Source: an uncultured Oleiphilus sp. (GTDB lineage: Bacteria > Pseudomonadota > Gammaproteobacteria > Pseudomonadales > Oleiphilaceae). Taken from it: a stretch of 64,000 nucleotides of DNA. The DNA is taken from contig CAJWBE010000016.1 of the NCBI GenBank assembly GCA_913020045.1, forward strand, positions 1 through 64,000. The letters are read 5' to 3'. A program made the position numbers and the translations under genes. Shown here piece after piece: positions 43,669-53,465 of this stretch. Below the pieces are notes generated by a model. That model made no database searches. It worked only from the letters and a program-made list of their open reading frames with translations, and had not been told where the DNA came from. Positions within the stretch are counted from its first letter, which is position 1. Each line of letters opens with the position of its first letter.

Positions 43669-44486
43669 TAATTGAGCGCCCGGCTCTGCTCCTGCATCAA
43701 CACAGAAAAATCAGGAATATTGGTGTCCCACTCTAGTAAAGTAGGTATCTCGCCGTACTCCTCAAGCGCCCTTTCGTATAAGCCCCATACAGGTTCATGC
43801 ACCGCCTCGCCATGTGTATCTAGCAAGTAATCTCCCTGATCTTCATAACCCGCTAGATGCAGCTCACGAATACGCGCTTTGGGCATTGCCTTCAAATAAT
43901 CTAGCGCATCAAAGCCATGATTCTTGGCACTCACATAAATATTATTGATGTCACATAGAATCAAACAGTCGGCTTGCTGAGCAACCTCCGCAAAGAACTC
44001 CGCCTCAGTGCGATCGCTCATCGTATAACTAAGGTAACTCGACACATTCTCAACAAGAATTTGCTCACCCAAACTATTCTGCACCTGATCAATTCGCTCA
44101 GACACATGTCGGACCGCATCTTGCGTATAGGGCATTGGCAATAAATCATTGCTATGCCTGCCGTCATGAGATGTCCAGCAAAGATGATCGGAAAAATGAA
44201 TGGGCTGAAACTGTGAACGTAAAGCCTTAAGCCGCTTGAGATAGGTCAAATCGATTGGATCAACGCCGCCCAGCGACAAGCCAACGCCATGAAACGTTAT
44301 CGGGTAGTGCGCTCTGATTTTCTCGAGATAATGAAGCGGATAGCCGCCGTCATTCATATAGTTATCAGTTAATGCCTCAAACCATGGCACATCGGGGCGA
44401 TCAGCCAGAATGGTTTGATAGTGTGCGGAACGAAGGCCTATGCCAACGCCATGATAATCCTTTGGGTTTATCTTGAACGCTGACAT
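43641..44486 (-). CDS. bufB: BufB: MNIO (DUF692) peptide-modifying oxidase
   Basis: 281 aa TIM-barrel multinuclear non-heme iron enzyme. Metal-binding pattern: FHGVGLSLGG, HFSDHLCW, ENVSSYL, CDINNIYVSAKNHGFD, HLAGYED, DTHGEAVHEPVW. In characterised bufferin systems it turns cysteines of BufA into copper-binding heterocycles. Lies 15 bp after bufA and overlaps bufC. Confidence 0.9.
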   Translation of the reverse strand: MSAFKINPKDYHGVGIGLRSAHYQTILADRPDVPWFEALTDNYMNDGGYPLHYLEKIRAHYPITFHGVGLSLGGVDPIDLTYLKRLKALRSQFQPIHFSDHLCWTSHDGRHSNDLLPMPYTQDAVRHVSERIDQVQNSLGEQILVENVSSYLSYTMSDRTEAEFFAEVAQQADCLILCDINNIYVSAKNHGFDALDYLKAMPKARIRELHLAGYEDQGDYLLDTHGEAVHEPVWGLYERALEEYGEIPTLLEWDTNIPDFSVLMQEQSRALNYWTKKQARV

Positions 44487-44501
44487 AGAAGATTCGCTAA
44501 C

Positions 44502-44759
44502 TTACTTCACTTTACCGTTAACGATTTTTGAACAGGTGCCTTCTGGAACATATACCCACTCTTCCGCGTCGCCATCTTTAGCCGCTTGACCCGCGCAGCT
44601 ATGCTTGCTTGTGCCACAGTCATTCATACCCGCTTTGGCAATTCCCTGACACTTCTCAAAACCAGGCTTACCCGCGAATGCGTCTGTTGATGCAGCCATT
44701 ACGCCTACTGCGATCATGCTAGCTAGTGCGGACTTAGTAATCATTTTTGCGTTGCTCAT
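44502..44759 (-). CDS. bufA: BufA1: bufferin precursor peptide (DUF2282)
   Basis: 85 aa. Signal peptide about 1-29 (ending AFAG), then a core with four conserved Cys (37, 48, 55, 76) in [21 protein letters not shown] and PEGTC, the DUF2282 pattern. Exported peptide that binds copper after modification by BufB/BufC. First gene of the bufferin operon, downstream of a TetR gene. Confidence 0.92.
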   Translation of the reverse strand: MSNAKMITKSALASMIAVGVMAASTDAFAGKPGFEKCQGIAKAGMNDCGTSKHSCAGQAAKDGDAEEWVYVPEGTCSKIVNGKVK

Positions 44760-44854
44760 GGTGAAACCCTTGATTCAAGTTGAATATTTAATTAGTTCTA
44801 ACGAACTGGCATTAAAGACCTGAGGTTTTCTTTTAAGTTCAAAAAAAGATCAAA

Positions 44855-45478
44855 TTAATTCACTTGAGACGCAATATTACGGATACCACCAACAAACAAG
44901 TCCGACAAGAATTGCGCTTTCTCTTCGTAACTAATCGACTCATTTTTTGCATCCGCTGCGAGTACTTCGGCGCTGGCACCGATCATCGCAAAAACAGCTA
45001 AGCGAACTGGAAAACGAGGCAACAAACCCTGCTCAATAGCGGCCTCAATATCTGTTTCCATGTCTGAGAAAACGGTGTGGATAGTGTCACCGCCGAAAAC
45101 AAAGCCCCGAAACGCTTGCGTGTTATTCACTATCAGGAGTTTCATGTCTTCGTTTTCAAACATAATCCGAGTACATGCTTTAAACGCATCGCCCATAAAC
45201 GCCTCAAACGAGGTCGCATTTGCACGCGCTTCAGCCAGTACAACCCGGCATCTTGCCAATAAACCTTCTACGAGCTCAGCAAACACGGAGTCTTTATCAC
45301 CGTAATAGTTGTAAAACGTGCCAACAGATAAATCACTCTGCTTAACGATGTCTGTAATCGTCGCGGCGTCGTAGCCGATCGTTGCAAAAACCCGCAGGCC
45401 TGCATTAAGAATGGACTGCCGGTTTGCCAGTTTGTTTCGCTCACGACGTCCCATTTGTTGCACTTCCGATGCTTCCAA
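44855..45478 (-). CDS. TetR-family transcriptional regulator
   Basis: 207 aa. N-terminal helix-turn-helix about 18-62 (ITDIVKQSDLSVGTFYNYYGDKDSVFAELVE), ligand-binding C-terminal part. Start at 45478 or at the next Met (MGRRERNK, 45454). It precedes the bufferin operon on the same strand, 95 bp away; it may regulate it or neighbouring genes. Ligand unknown. Confidence 0.85.
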   Translation of the reverse strand: MEASEVQQMGRRERNKLANRQSILNAGLRVFATIGYDAATITDIVKQSDLSVGTFYNYYGDKDSVFAELVEGLLARCRVVLAEARANATSFEAFMGDAFKACTRIMFENEDMKLLIVNNTQAFRGFVFGGDTIHTVFSDMETDIEAAIEQGLLPRFPVRLAVFAMIGASAEVLAADAKNESISYEEKAQFLSDLFVGGIRNIASQVN

Positions 45479-45601
45479 CGGTCTCTTCCTTAGCTACCAA
45501 TAAGTATCGCGGAGTATACACAGTCCTGACAGCCTAAATAAAGCAGCAGCAATGGGACTAACGCACAAACGGAACAACTGTACACTATAAAGATATACAC
45601 C

Positions 45602-47068
45602 CTATTTGCTGGGCTGATATACCTTAATATTTGAGTAGCCCATCGTGTTCAAATGTCGGGCATGTAGCTGACTCATGGAGCCATGCTCGCAATAGAGCAA
45701 GTAATTCTTATTGCGAGATAAATCCTCGAGGCGCGACATTAATTCAAAGAAGGGAATTTTATTAATCTCATTATTCGTCAGCATCAATGGCTTTTTTTCG
45801 GCCTCATCTGGAGGCCTAATATCAACCACCACATCATTGACGGCTGGCACCGCCACCACTTCAACTTCCGCGATGTTCATCTGGCTTTCGAGCACTTCGT
45901 CAATCTTGACAATGCGACACGTCGAAACAGCGCTATTCAAGACGTCGAAATTGAAGTTTTCTTCTTCCTGTAACACGCGACCCAGCTTGGCCGCCGTTGT
46001 TGGTCTGTCAGATATAACACCGCAATATTCGGGCATTGTTTTGGCAAAGTCCTCTGTGCCAATTTGCGCGGACAGCTTAATGATGTCTTGCTTATCCATC
46101 GTAATCAAAGGCCGCAACACCAAGGTATCCGTCACACGGTCTATGACACTCAAGTTAGTTAAGGTTTGACTGGAGACCTGAGCAACGCTCTCACCGGTAA
46201 CTAGCGCTTCAACTCCCATTTCCTCGGCAATTTCACTAGCCGCCCGCATCATCATGCGCTTCAGGACGACACCCATTTGCGAATGATTGACCGTGCGCAA
46301 AATCTCAGCGACCACTTCTTCAAACGGCACTGTGATAAATTTAACACGGTGCGAAATGCCGTAACGTTCCCACAAATATAACGACACCTGTTTAACGCCG
46401 ATTTCATGCGCTGAACCACCCAAGTTGAAAAAACAGAAATGCGTTTTAAGGCCTCGTTTCATCGTAAGGTAACTTGAAACCGTTGAGTCAAAGCCTCCTG
46501 AAATAAGCGACAAAACGGCATCTTGAGTGCCTAATGGATAGCCACCCAAGCCTTCGTATCTTTCCTCAACGACATAAAGGTCTTCATCTCTCACTTCTAG
46601 TTTTACGGTCACGTCGGCATGACGCAAATCGACGCGCGCAGCATCCGTTAGCTGCAACAAACCGCCGCCCACGTAACGCTCCAATTCATGTGAAGTGAAA
46701 CTATGTTTGCCTGCCCGTTTGATGCGCACAACAAATGATTTACCTGCCAGCGACGCACCCAATGCTGCGATCGTATGCGCGACAATAGTGTCGAAGTTAT
46801 TATCGATATCTTCGATATGGTATTGCTGTACGCGAAGAATATTGGCGATACCCGGAATACGCTGCAGCGCATCGGCAACCTCTAAATAGGACGACTCATC
46901 CGCAATAACTTCAATCTTGTCCCAAAAACCACGAACTTTAACCCCCTCAAACGCCTGTTTTCGTTTCAGTATGGTGTGTATATTTTGACGCAATTGCTTC
47001 ACCTGACGCTGGCGTACAGGCTTGCTCTTAATCATTATTTCGGGGAACAATTTAACAATGAATTTCAT
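45602..47068 (-). CDS. thiI: tRNA 4-thiouridine synthetase / thiamine thiazole protein ThiI
   Basis: 488 aa from the ATG at 47068 (MKFIVKLFPEIMIKS). Ferredoxin-like domain and THUMP domain about 1-165, PP-loop ATPase about 175-380 (SLISGGFDSTVSSYL), C-terminal rhodanese domain with the persulfide Cys at 460 (LLYCEHGSMSQL). Thiolates U8 of tRNA and supports thiamine synthesis. Divergent from ppnN. Confidence 0.94.
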   Translation of the reverse strand: MKFIVKLFPEIMIKSKPVRQRQVKQLRQNIHTILKRKQAFEGVKVRGFWDKIEVIADESSYLEVADALQRIPGIANILRVQQYHIEDIDNNFDTIVAHTIAALGASLAGKSFVVRIKRAGKHSFTSHELERYVGGGLLQLTDAARVDLRHADVTVKLEVRDEDLYVVEERYEGLGGYPLGTQDAVLSLISGGFDSTVSSYLTMKRGLKTHFCFFNLGGSAHEIGVKQVSLYLWERYGISHRVKFITVPFEEVVAEILRTVNHSQMGVVLKRMMMRAASEIAEEMGVEALVTGESVAQVSSQTLTNLSVIDRVTDTLVLRPLITMDKQDIIKLSAQIGTEDFAKTMPEYCGVISDRPTTAAKLGRVLQEEENFNFDVLNSAVSTCRIVKIDEVLESQMNIAEVEVVAVPAVNDVVVDIRPPDEAEKKPLMLTNNEINKIPFFELMSRLEDLSRNKNYLLYCEHGSMSQLHARHLNTMGYSNIKVYQPSK

Positions 47069-47208
47069 GGTTTCAAACGTCGTAAAAATGGGCGCAGTAG
47101 TATACCCGAATGTCACATAAATCACTCGTAAATTAACGTATCATCGCGCTGACCTCTCCTATACTTAAGGACAATCACCTCGATCGAACATCACAAAGGA
47201 AACGCCGA

Positions 47209-48588
47209 ATGCCCTCTTCTCAAGGCATCAATGCCAGGATTACCCCGCAAGGAAGCATGGACATCTTGTCTCGATATGAAGTTAGCCAATTAAAAAACAA
47301 ACAGAACAAACATCTCCATGAAATCTTTAGACGCTGCTCCTTAGCCGTTCTCAACTGCGGCGTACTAGCGGATGACAGTGAAGCCCTGCTCGAATCATTC
47401 CCTGACTTCGATATACACGTTGTTCAGCAGCCACGGGGTATCAAATTAGAAATTCAGAACGCTCCTGAAACTGCATTTGTCGACGGTCAAATTATTCAAG
47501 GCCTTAAAAACCACTTGTTCGCCGTGTTGCGAGACATCGTGCATACCAACAATGTGGTCGCCCTTTCTAATGTGTTAGACCTAAGTCAGTCTGAGCATGT
47601 TAGTAACTTTATTTTTCAGCTTATGCGCAACGCCAACTTACTGCGCCCAGGTAACGATACCGACATCGTTGTTTGCTGGGGCGGGCACTCCATTAGCCGA
47701 AGTGAATATGATTACACCAAAGAGGTTGGCTATCAGCTAGGCCTACGAGAACTGAATATCTGCACTGGCTGCGGACCTGGGGCCATGAAGGGGCCAATGA
47801 AAGGCGCGGCGGTGGGCCATGCAAAACAACGCCACCAGCTCGGTCGTTATATCGGAATCACCGAACCGGGCATTATCGCTGCCGAGTCACCCAACCCTAT
47901 CGTCAATGAACTCACCATCTTGCCTGACATTGAAAAACGACTGGAAGCATTCGTGCGCGTCGGGCATGGCATCATCGTCTTTCCCGGTGGCGTCGGTACC
48001 GCCGAAGAAATTCTTTATATCCTTGGCATACTGTTGCATCCCAAAAATGCCGAGATGCCATTCCCTCTAATATTTACGGGCGCCAAGAAAAACGAAGCCT
48101 ACTTTCAAATGATCGACAAGTTCATTAGACATACGCTAGGGGAAGACGCGCGAAAACGTTATCAAATTATTATCGATGACCCAGAAAAAGTAGCGCAAAC
48201 CATGCGCAAAGGGCTTGAAGAGGTCAGTGCATATCGACGAGCACATCGCGATGCCTATTATTATAATTGGCTGCTCGCCATCGACCCTATCTTCCAAACA
48301 CCTTTCGAACCCACCCATGAGAACATGGCAAACCTAAAACTCAGCAAAGACCAACCTCCACATTTGCTTGCCGCTGCGCTGAGGCAGGCTTTTTCAGGCA
48401 TTGTTTCTGGCAATGTAAAGGCAAATGGCGTGCGCCAAATACAGCAACACGGGCCATTCAAAATTAGCGGCGAAACAGAGATCATCAGTCAGCTGGAGCT
48501 TCTATTAGAAGCCTTTGTCGCAGAGGGAAGAATGAAGTTACCAGGCAGCAAATATGTACCTTGCTTTGAGATAGTCGGCGCCAAATAA
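47209..48588 (+). CDS. ppnN: Nucleotide 5'-monophosphate nucleosidase PpnN (LOG family)
   Basis: 459 aa. N-terminal DUF4478 part (ITPQGSMDILSRYEVSQL), central LOG domain with CTGCGPGAMKGPMKGAAVG and FPGGVGTAEEILYILGIL, C-terminal DUF3412 part (ENMANLKLSKDQP; AFSGIVSGNVKANGVRQI). Splits purine mononucleotides into base and ribose-5-phosphate and is a known (p)ppGpp target. Confidence 0.95.
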   Translation: MPSSQGINARITPQGSMDILSRYEVSQLKNKQNKHLHEIFRRCSLAVLNCGVLADDSEALLESFPDFDIHVVQQPRGIKLEIQNAPETAFVDGQIIQGLKNHLFAVLRDIVHTNNVVALSNVLDLSQSEHVSNFIFQLMRNANLLRPGNDTDIVVCWGGHSISRSEYDYTKEVGYQLGLRELNICTGCGPGAMKGPMKGAAVGHAKQRHQLGRYIGITEPGIIAAESPNPIVNELTILPDIEKRLEAFVRVGHGIIVFPGGVGTAEEILYILGILLHPKNAEMPFPLIFTGAKKNEAYFQMIDKFIRHTLGEDARKRYQIIIDDPEKVAQTMRKGLEEVSAYRRAHRDAYYYNWLLAIDPIFQTPFEPTHENMANLKLSKDQPPHLLAAALRQAFSGIVSGNVKANGVRQIQQHGPFKISGETEIISQLELLLEAFVAEGRMKLPGSKYVPCFEIVGAK

Positions 48589-48589
48589 A

Positions 48590-48613
48590 AAAGGCTGCAT
48601 TATTGCAGCCTTT
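48590..48613. terminator. Bidirectional terminator between ppnN and the cytochrome gene
   Basis: AAAGGCTGCA-TTAT-TGCAGCCTTT with an A-tract before and TTTG after; between convergent genes. Confidence 0.75.
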
Positions 48614-48629
48614 GTTTACCACTCGAGTA

Positions 48630-48944
48630 TTACAGTTTGCTGTAATACTCCGCTAAGTTCTCAATATCTGCATCGCTCAAGCCTGCCGCTTGCGCCTGCA
48701 TCACAGCGGCCATGCCACCGTTTCGTTGTTTGGCCTTGTATGCTTTCATCGAGCTCACTAAATACGCTTTATTCTGACCCGCAAGGTTAGGATAGGTCGG
48801 GATCGCTGAAACCCCAGCAGCACCATGACATGCAGCACATACTGCCGACTTAGCCTTCCCTGCAGCTGCATCACCAGCCCAAGCTGACGACGCAAATGTT
48901 AAAGCGGCACCGACAACACCCAGCGTTACTAATTTCTTAATCAT
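48630..48944 (-). CDS. Periplasmic c-type cytochrome (c553/c4-like, single heme)
   Basis: 104 aa. Signal peptide about 1-23 (ending SAWAG), heme motif [22 protein letters not shown] typical of cytochrome c4/c553, a Met-containing stretch NGGMAAVM as candidate axial ligand, and a final helix. Small electron carrier. An FNR box lies 169 bp upstream. Confidence 0.9.
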   Translation of the reverse strand: MIKKLVTLGVVGAALTFASSAWAGDAAAGKAKSAVCAACHGAAGVSAIPTYPNLAGQNKAYLVSSMKAYKAKQRNGGMAAVMQAQAAGLSDADIENLAEYYSKL

Positions 48945-49112
48945 AGGTCTTCCTCAATCGTTATAATCGAACATTTTGCTGCTTGTTTTCTGCAGTCTAG
49001 CGAAGCACGCAGGCAGAATTGATGAATAACTGCGCACTCCCAATCTTAGCATCTCTGATACGACCAATTATGGCAAGTCCTCTGCAAAACCTCTAGCAAG
49101 CTTTGCCGAACA

Positions 49113-49126
49113 TTGATCAGGATCAA
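49113..49126. promoter_or_regulatory. FNR/Anr box between the cytochrome gene and the solute-binding-like gene
   Basis: TTGATCAGGATCAA, a perfect TTGAT-N4-ATCAA, inside the 384-bp divergent gap that otherwise shows no gene. Likely controls the cytochrome; it could also act on the rightward gene. Confidence 0.72.
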
Positions 49127-49328
49127 GAACAAACAACACTCATGCGATGGTTATACTGACGACTTCGCTATATACCCAAATATAAGCACTTTGAATTTAA
49201 CATAGCGGGCTACTGTGAGCAGAAATCCGGCCTAGATTTCACTGTCATCAAGTCGCATTTTTACGACGCCCTCTTTTCGTCAGCATCTTGAATAGGTTAG
49301 GATTCAGAGATACTTCTAATAACACCGT

Positions 49329-50384
49329 GTGAGAATCTTAGTGAACCACCGTCTTTTTTCTTTGTCACCGCTAGCCTTCCTAGTTGCCCTTTTATTCAGT
49401 CTTCCAACGTATGCAAACTCAGGGGCGAACGCTGAAAATAGCGACCTAATTCCACTCAAAATGTGTGTTTTCGATTTTGTTGGCAAAGAAGGGCCTGTCG
49501 TCCAAGAGATGCAAGAGTTCAAACTGGAAGCGTTTCGCTGGGGTGTTAACCTATCGTTTCTTGTCTACACCGACGACCGCGTGGCCTCAGAAGAATTTAA
49601 GAACGGCGTTTGTGACATGCTTAACCTTCCAGGTATTCGTGCGCGGGAATATAACGACTTCACTGGTTCAATCAATGCCGTTGGCGCTTTGCCGACCTAT
49701 GACCACCTAGGCATGGTCATCAAATCATTAAGCAGCCCAAAAGCGTCAAAGCTAATGCGTAAAGGGGACTATGAAATCATCGGCATTGGGCCAATCGGCG
49801 CCATCTTTTTGTTCGTGAATGACAAAGCAATTCAAGCCCCCTCTGATATGGCAGGCAAGCGAGTCACTGTGCTCGACAACGCGCCTGAAACAGAATATTT
49901 AGCGCAACGAATTGGAATGACACCGGTCTCTTCAAGCATCATGAATGCCCTACAGAAATTCAATAACAAAGCCGTTGATATCACCGGCGCTCCCGGCTTG
50001 GCTTACGAACCCATGGAGATGTATAAGGGTTTAGAACCTGGCGGCGGTATTATTCGCTGGCCAACTCTGCAGATAACCATGCAAATCATGGTGCGTTGGG
50101 ACAAAGTGCCGAGCGATTTTGGACAGAAGTCCCGAACGCACTTTGCTAACAAATACCCGGCGCAAATCAAAAAAATAGTCGAAAGCGAAACGACAATTCC
50201 AGACAAGTACTGGATAGAAATTTCTGACGAAACGAAAAACAGCTGGAACGAAACCTTCCGGGAAAGTCGCATCGCCTTGCGAGACCAGAAGGTCTACAAC
50301 GCCAAAGCGCTAACGCTATTTCGCAAGGTACGCTGTAAAGTAGACTCCAGTTTGGCGGAATGTACGTCTAAGGACAGAGAATAG
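49329..50384 (+). CDS. Putative periplasmic solute-binding protein (DUF6091-like)
   Basis: 351 aa, GTG start (another GTG at 49341). Signal peptide about 10-30 (LVALLFSLPTYANS). The fold pattern resembles TRAP/DctP-like binding proteins: GIGPIGAIFLFVNDKAI, DMAGKRVTVLDNAPETEYLA, ITGAPGLAYEPMEMYKGLE. No transporter genes adjacent. Ligand unknown; family assignment is moderate. Confidence 0.6.
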   Translation: MRILVNHRLFSLSPLAFLVALLFSLPTYANSGANAENSDLIPLKMCVFDFVGKEGPVVQEMQEFKLEAFRWGVNLSFLVYTDDRVASEEFKNGVCDMLNLPGIRAREYNDFTGSINAVGALPTYDHLGMVIKSLSSPKASKLMRKGDYEIIGIGPIGAIFLFVNDKAIQAPSDMAGKRVTVLDNAPETEYLAQRIGMTPVSSSIMNALQKFNNKAVDITGAPGLAYEPMEMYKGLEPGGGIIRWPTLQITMQIMVRWDKVPSDFGQKSRTHFANKYPAQIKKIVESETTIPDKYWIEISDETKNSWNETFRESRIALRDQKVYNAKALTLFRKVRCKVDSSLAECTSKDRE

Positions 50385-50413
50385 AATAAAGCACGCCTTA
50401 GCCTGCTTTATTC
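50384..50413. terminator. Convergent hairpin overlapping two gene ends
   Basis: GAATAAAGCA-N10-TGCTTTATTC, perfect 10-bp stem spanning the stop of the solute-binding-like gene and the stop of the SDR gene. Confidence 0.5.
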
Positions 50414-51237
50414 ATCCACTGTGTCGCTTTGGTAAAAAGTTTTTGATATCCGGTCGGCGCCAAACGCACGGCCATATCAAAAAATCTCGCATCGGTACCA
50501 ATCAGGACTCGACGCTTATTCTTTAATACGCCAGCAAGAATTGTCTCTGCGGCTTTATCTGCCGTGTGGATAAACATCTTTTCAAATTTTGCCGCCGCCT
50601 GCTCTTTAGACATTCCCGTTACGCTGTTCATGCTTTCAGACATACGTGATGACTTAGCAATATTTGTTTTAATCCCTCCTGGATGAATACACGTGCAGGA
50701 AACGGTCGAGCCGGTTATCTCTAAATCTTGACGCAAGGCTTCAGTAAAGCCACGAACGGCGAATTTGCTAGCATTGTAGCCGCTCATGAAAGGCTGTGAC
50801 GTCAGACCAAAAATACTCGAAATATTCACGATATGACCGCCACTTACCTCTAAATGAGGCAAGAATGCTTTTGTCCCATAAATAACACCCCAAAAATTGA
50901 TATTCATAATCCATTCGTAATCTTCAATCGAAAGCCCGGCAACGGTCCCCGATAAAGCAACTCCCGCATTATTAAAGATCACATCGACATGCCCATGATG
51001 GTCCACGACCTCATCAGCCCAAGCAAAAACAGCATCACGATCAGACACATCGAGTTTCTTCTCACTGACCTCAACACCAATTTTCCTGGCTTTTTCGGCC
51101 GTCACACTTAAGCCTGACTCATCAACATCGGACAGCGCTAAATCGCAGCCTTGCTTAGCCAAATTAAGCGCTAACGCTCTGCCGATACCCGACCCTGCTC
51201 CGGTAATTGCTGCTACCTTGCTATTAAAGGTTTTCAT
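50398..51237 (-). CDS. Short-chain dehydrogenase/reductase
   Basis: 279 aa classical SDR: TGAGSGIGRAL cofactor loop, DVSDRDAV, NNAGVALSG, active-site Ser in IVNISSIFGL and YNASK (Tyr/Lys). Downstream of a Baeyer-Villiger monooxygenase gene on the same strand (51 bp), so they probably share a ketone/alcohol or steroid-like oxidation route. Confidence 0.88.
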   Translation of the reverse strand: MKTFNSKVAAITGAGSGIGRALALNLAKQGCDLALSDVDESGLSVTAEKARKIGVEVSEKKLDVSDRDAVFAWADEVVDHHGHVDVIFNNAGVALSGTVAGLSIEDYEWIMNINFWGVIYGTKAFLPHLEVSGGHIVNISSIFGLTSQPFMSGYNASKFAVRGFTEALRQDLEITGSTVSCTCIHPGGIKTNIAKSSRMSESMNSVTGMSKEQAAAKFEKMFIHTADKAAETILAGVLKNKRRVLIGTDARFFDMAVRLAPTGYQKLFTKATQWMNKAG

Positions 51238-51288
51238 TCCACATCCTTATTTTTTAGAGTGTATTGTTGTCTTGTTGCTGCGCGGTAT

Positions 51289-52770
51289 TCAGTTACCCTG
51301 AGCGCAATCGCCATCAAATCGATGATCGGTTTGACGAAAACGCGTCGCCAAGCGACGAAACGTAAAACTAAAGCCTGGGAACATCGCAATCACCTTTCCG
51401 CTCTTGCTTTTATACCAGCTATTGCAGCCTCCGTTTTGCCAGACTGTGCGCGCCATCTCTCGATGAATTAACTGAGTGTAGCGCTCTTCCGCTTCGGGAC
51501 TAACCTCAATGCTGCTATGACCGCCATCTTTAACTGCAGAGATACCACTCATAATATATTTCATTTGCGCTTCGATGATGAACAGCGCTGACGTATGACC
51601 GATGCCGGTATTAGGTCCCGTCACCACAAATAAGTTAGGAAAGCCCGGCGCAGTCGTCCCCAAGTAAGCGCGAGGGAAGTCATCCCAAAACTGAGCAAGC
51701 GTCAGTCCGCCTCGCCCTTCAACCGGGTAAGAAATCACGCCATCCGTCGCATCGTAACCCGTGGAGTAGATGATTAAATCTAACTCGTGTGAGTCACCAC
51801 GTCCCGACACAATTCCGCTGGCTGTAATTTCTGCAATGCCATCTTCTTTGTCATGAACAACAACATTTTCACGCTGGTAAGCAGGATATAAGCTGTCCGA
51901 CAAAATCACTCGCTTACACCCTAAGGTAAAGTCAGGCGTGACCTTGGCCCGTAATTCAGGGTCCGAAATTTGTTCAGACAATAATTTATTCGCTTTTCTA
52001 GTGCCTAAAATATCGAGAAGCTTCTTAGAATATTTGAAACCTAAGACACGAGTCTCCAAATTCCAATAGACCAAGACTCTAAGCAATTTATAGAACCATC
52101 GATTCCTGAGTAAAGCCCGTTGCCAGCCTTTAAAAACGTAGTCCCCCCGCGGCATCACCCAATGCGGACTGCGCTGAAACACATGTAGTTTCTCAACCGC
52201 TGGGGCAATCTCAGGGATAATTTGAGCCGCACTCGCGCCGCTGCCAATAATCGCCACTTTCTTGCCACGATAGTCAAACTCGTGATCCCAATCATTCGTA
52301 TGAAACGACGCGCCTTTGAAGTTGTCTTTCCCTTTAAAGTCGGGAATAACTGGGGTGCTCAATGGCCCAGAAGCATTAATCACAAAACGCGCGCTAAATG
52401 ACGTGGTCCCATCTAAGTCTATGTGCCAGTGCTGCGCATCTTCTTGCCACGCAATTCGAGTCACGTTGGCGTTAGTTTGCGTCTTATCACGCAGCCCATG
52501 CTTATCGATGACATAATTGGTGTAACTGCGCAGCTCACTTTGGCCTGCATATAACTGAGACCAATCATAAGGCTCAAACGAAATAGAATAGAGGGCTGAC
52601 TGAACATCGACGGCGGCGCCCGGGTAGGTATTTTGGCTCCAAGTGCCACCCATGTAAGAACGGCGTTCCAAAATTTTGAAATCGTTGATACCGCGTTTTG
52701 TTAAATTGATTGCCGCAAGCTGGCCGCCAAAACCGCTGCCAATAATGATGACTTCATGGGCCTGAATCAC
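51289..52770 (-). CDS. Flavin-dependent Baeyer-Villiger monooxygenase
   Basis: 493 aa. FAD loop IIGSGFGGQLAAINL at the N-terminus, NADPH loop VAIIGSGASAAQI near 170, and between them FKGASFHTNDWDHE, which satisfies the Baeyer-Villiger fingerprint FxGxxxHxxxW. Converts ketones to esters or lactones with O2 and NADPH. Precedes the SDR gene, which could supply or use the ketone. Confidence 0.9.
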   Translation of the reverse strand: MIQAHEVIIIGSGFGGQLAAINLTKRGINDFKILERRSYMGGTWSQNTYPGAAVDVQSALYSISFEPYDWSQLYAGQSELRSYTNYVIDKHGLRDKTQTNANVTRIAWQEDAQHWHIDLDGTTSFSARFVINASGPLSTPVIPDFKGKDNFKGASFHTNDWDHEFDYRGKKVAIIGSGASAAQIIPEIAPAVEKLHVFQRSPHWVMPRGDYVFKGWQRALLRNRWFYKLLRVLVYWNLETRVLGFKYSKKLLDILGTRKANKLLSEQISDPELRAKVTPDFTLGCKRVILSDSLYPAYQRENVVVHDKEDGIAEITASGIVSGRGDSHELDLIIYSTGYDATDGVISYPVEGRGGLTLAQFWDDFPRAYLGTTAPGFPNLFVVTGPNTGIGHTSALFIIEAQMKYIMSGISAVKDGGHSSIEVSPEAEERYTQLIHREMARTVWQNGGCNSWYKSKSGKVIAMFPGFSFTFRRLATRFRQTDHRFDGDCAQGN

Positions 52771-53035
52771 AAACTACTCCAACGATTGTTTTTTTAATTA
52801 TGTAAGCAGGCTGCCCCGCTAAGGGAGCCAAGAGAATGAGACCTTTTACAACATGATCACGGGGAAGGCTTAGGCTGTCAAATCGCAGGATTGATTATTT
52901 CGGCCATTGCTTGACGATGCGTTCATTTATTGTTCGACGCACCATGCCTCGCGAAGGCAAAATTCACTTAGATCTCCAAAACATCAAAATCTAAGTAAAT
53001 AATGAGTGATGACTAACAAATAAACGCGAGAGTGC

Positions 53036-53452
53036 TTACTTAGAGCGAACGGGTATTTCAACTAGCACAGAACCCGCCTTTTCAAACTCTAAAATTACAG
53101 GCAATACTAGCCCTTCTTTTAGCGTTACAGACAGGCCCTTAATCATTAAGTGAAAGCCTCCGGGCGCCAGCGAGCGCAACTCTCCGGCACTGAGCTCGAC
53201 GGCAGCAACCTCAGACATCGACATCAAGCCATCTTGCATTTGTGTTTGATGAATCTCTACCGCTGTCGCCGACGTGCTAGACGCGGCCAACAATCGGTCA
53301 TCTTGATCGCTAACAATATCCAAATAACCGGCGGTTGTTTTAACGGTAGGTGGCAACAAACGTGCCCATGCATTACTCGTATTGACCGCTGCCAACACAC
53401 CATTCGATAAAAATGCCGTGACGACAAATATTAACCAACTAATTTTTCGCAT
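53036..53452 (-). CDS. Periplasmic copper chaperone PCuAC
   Basis: 138 aa from the ATG at 53452, chosen for GGAGGA 6 bases upstream and a signal peptide ending GVLA. Cu(I) ligand pattern: VEIHQTQMQDGLMSM then GGFHLMIKGL (His, Met, His, Met). Delivers copper to cytochrome oxidase. Starts 14 bp after hemH, same strand. The 265-bp gap to the monooxygenase gene shows nothing. Confidence 0.9.
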   Translation of the reverse strand: MRKISWLIFVVTAFLSNGVLAAVNTSNAWARLLPPTVKTTAGYLDIVSDQDDRLLAASSTSATAVEIHQTQMQDGLMSMSEVAAVELSAGELRSLAPGGFHLMIKGLSVTLKEGLVLPVILEFEKAGSVLVEIPVRSK

Positions 53453-53465
53453 AACGCTTCCTCCA

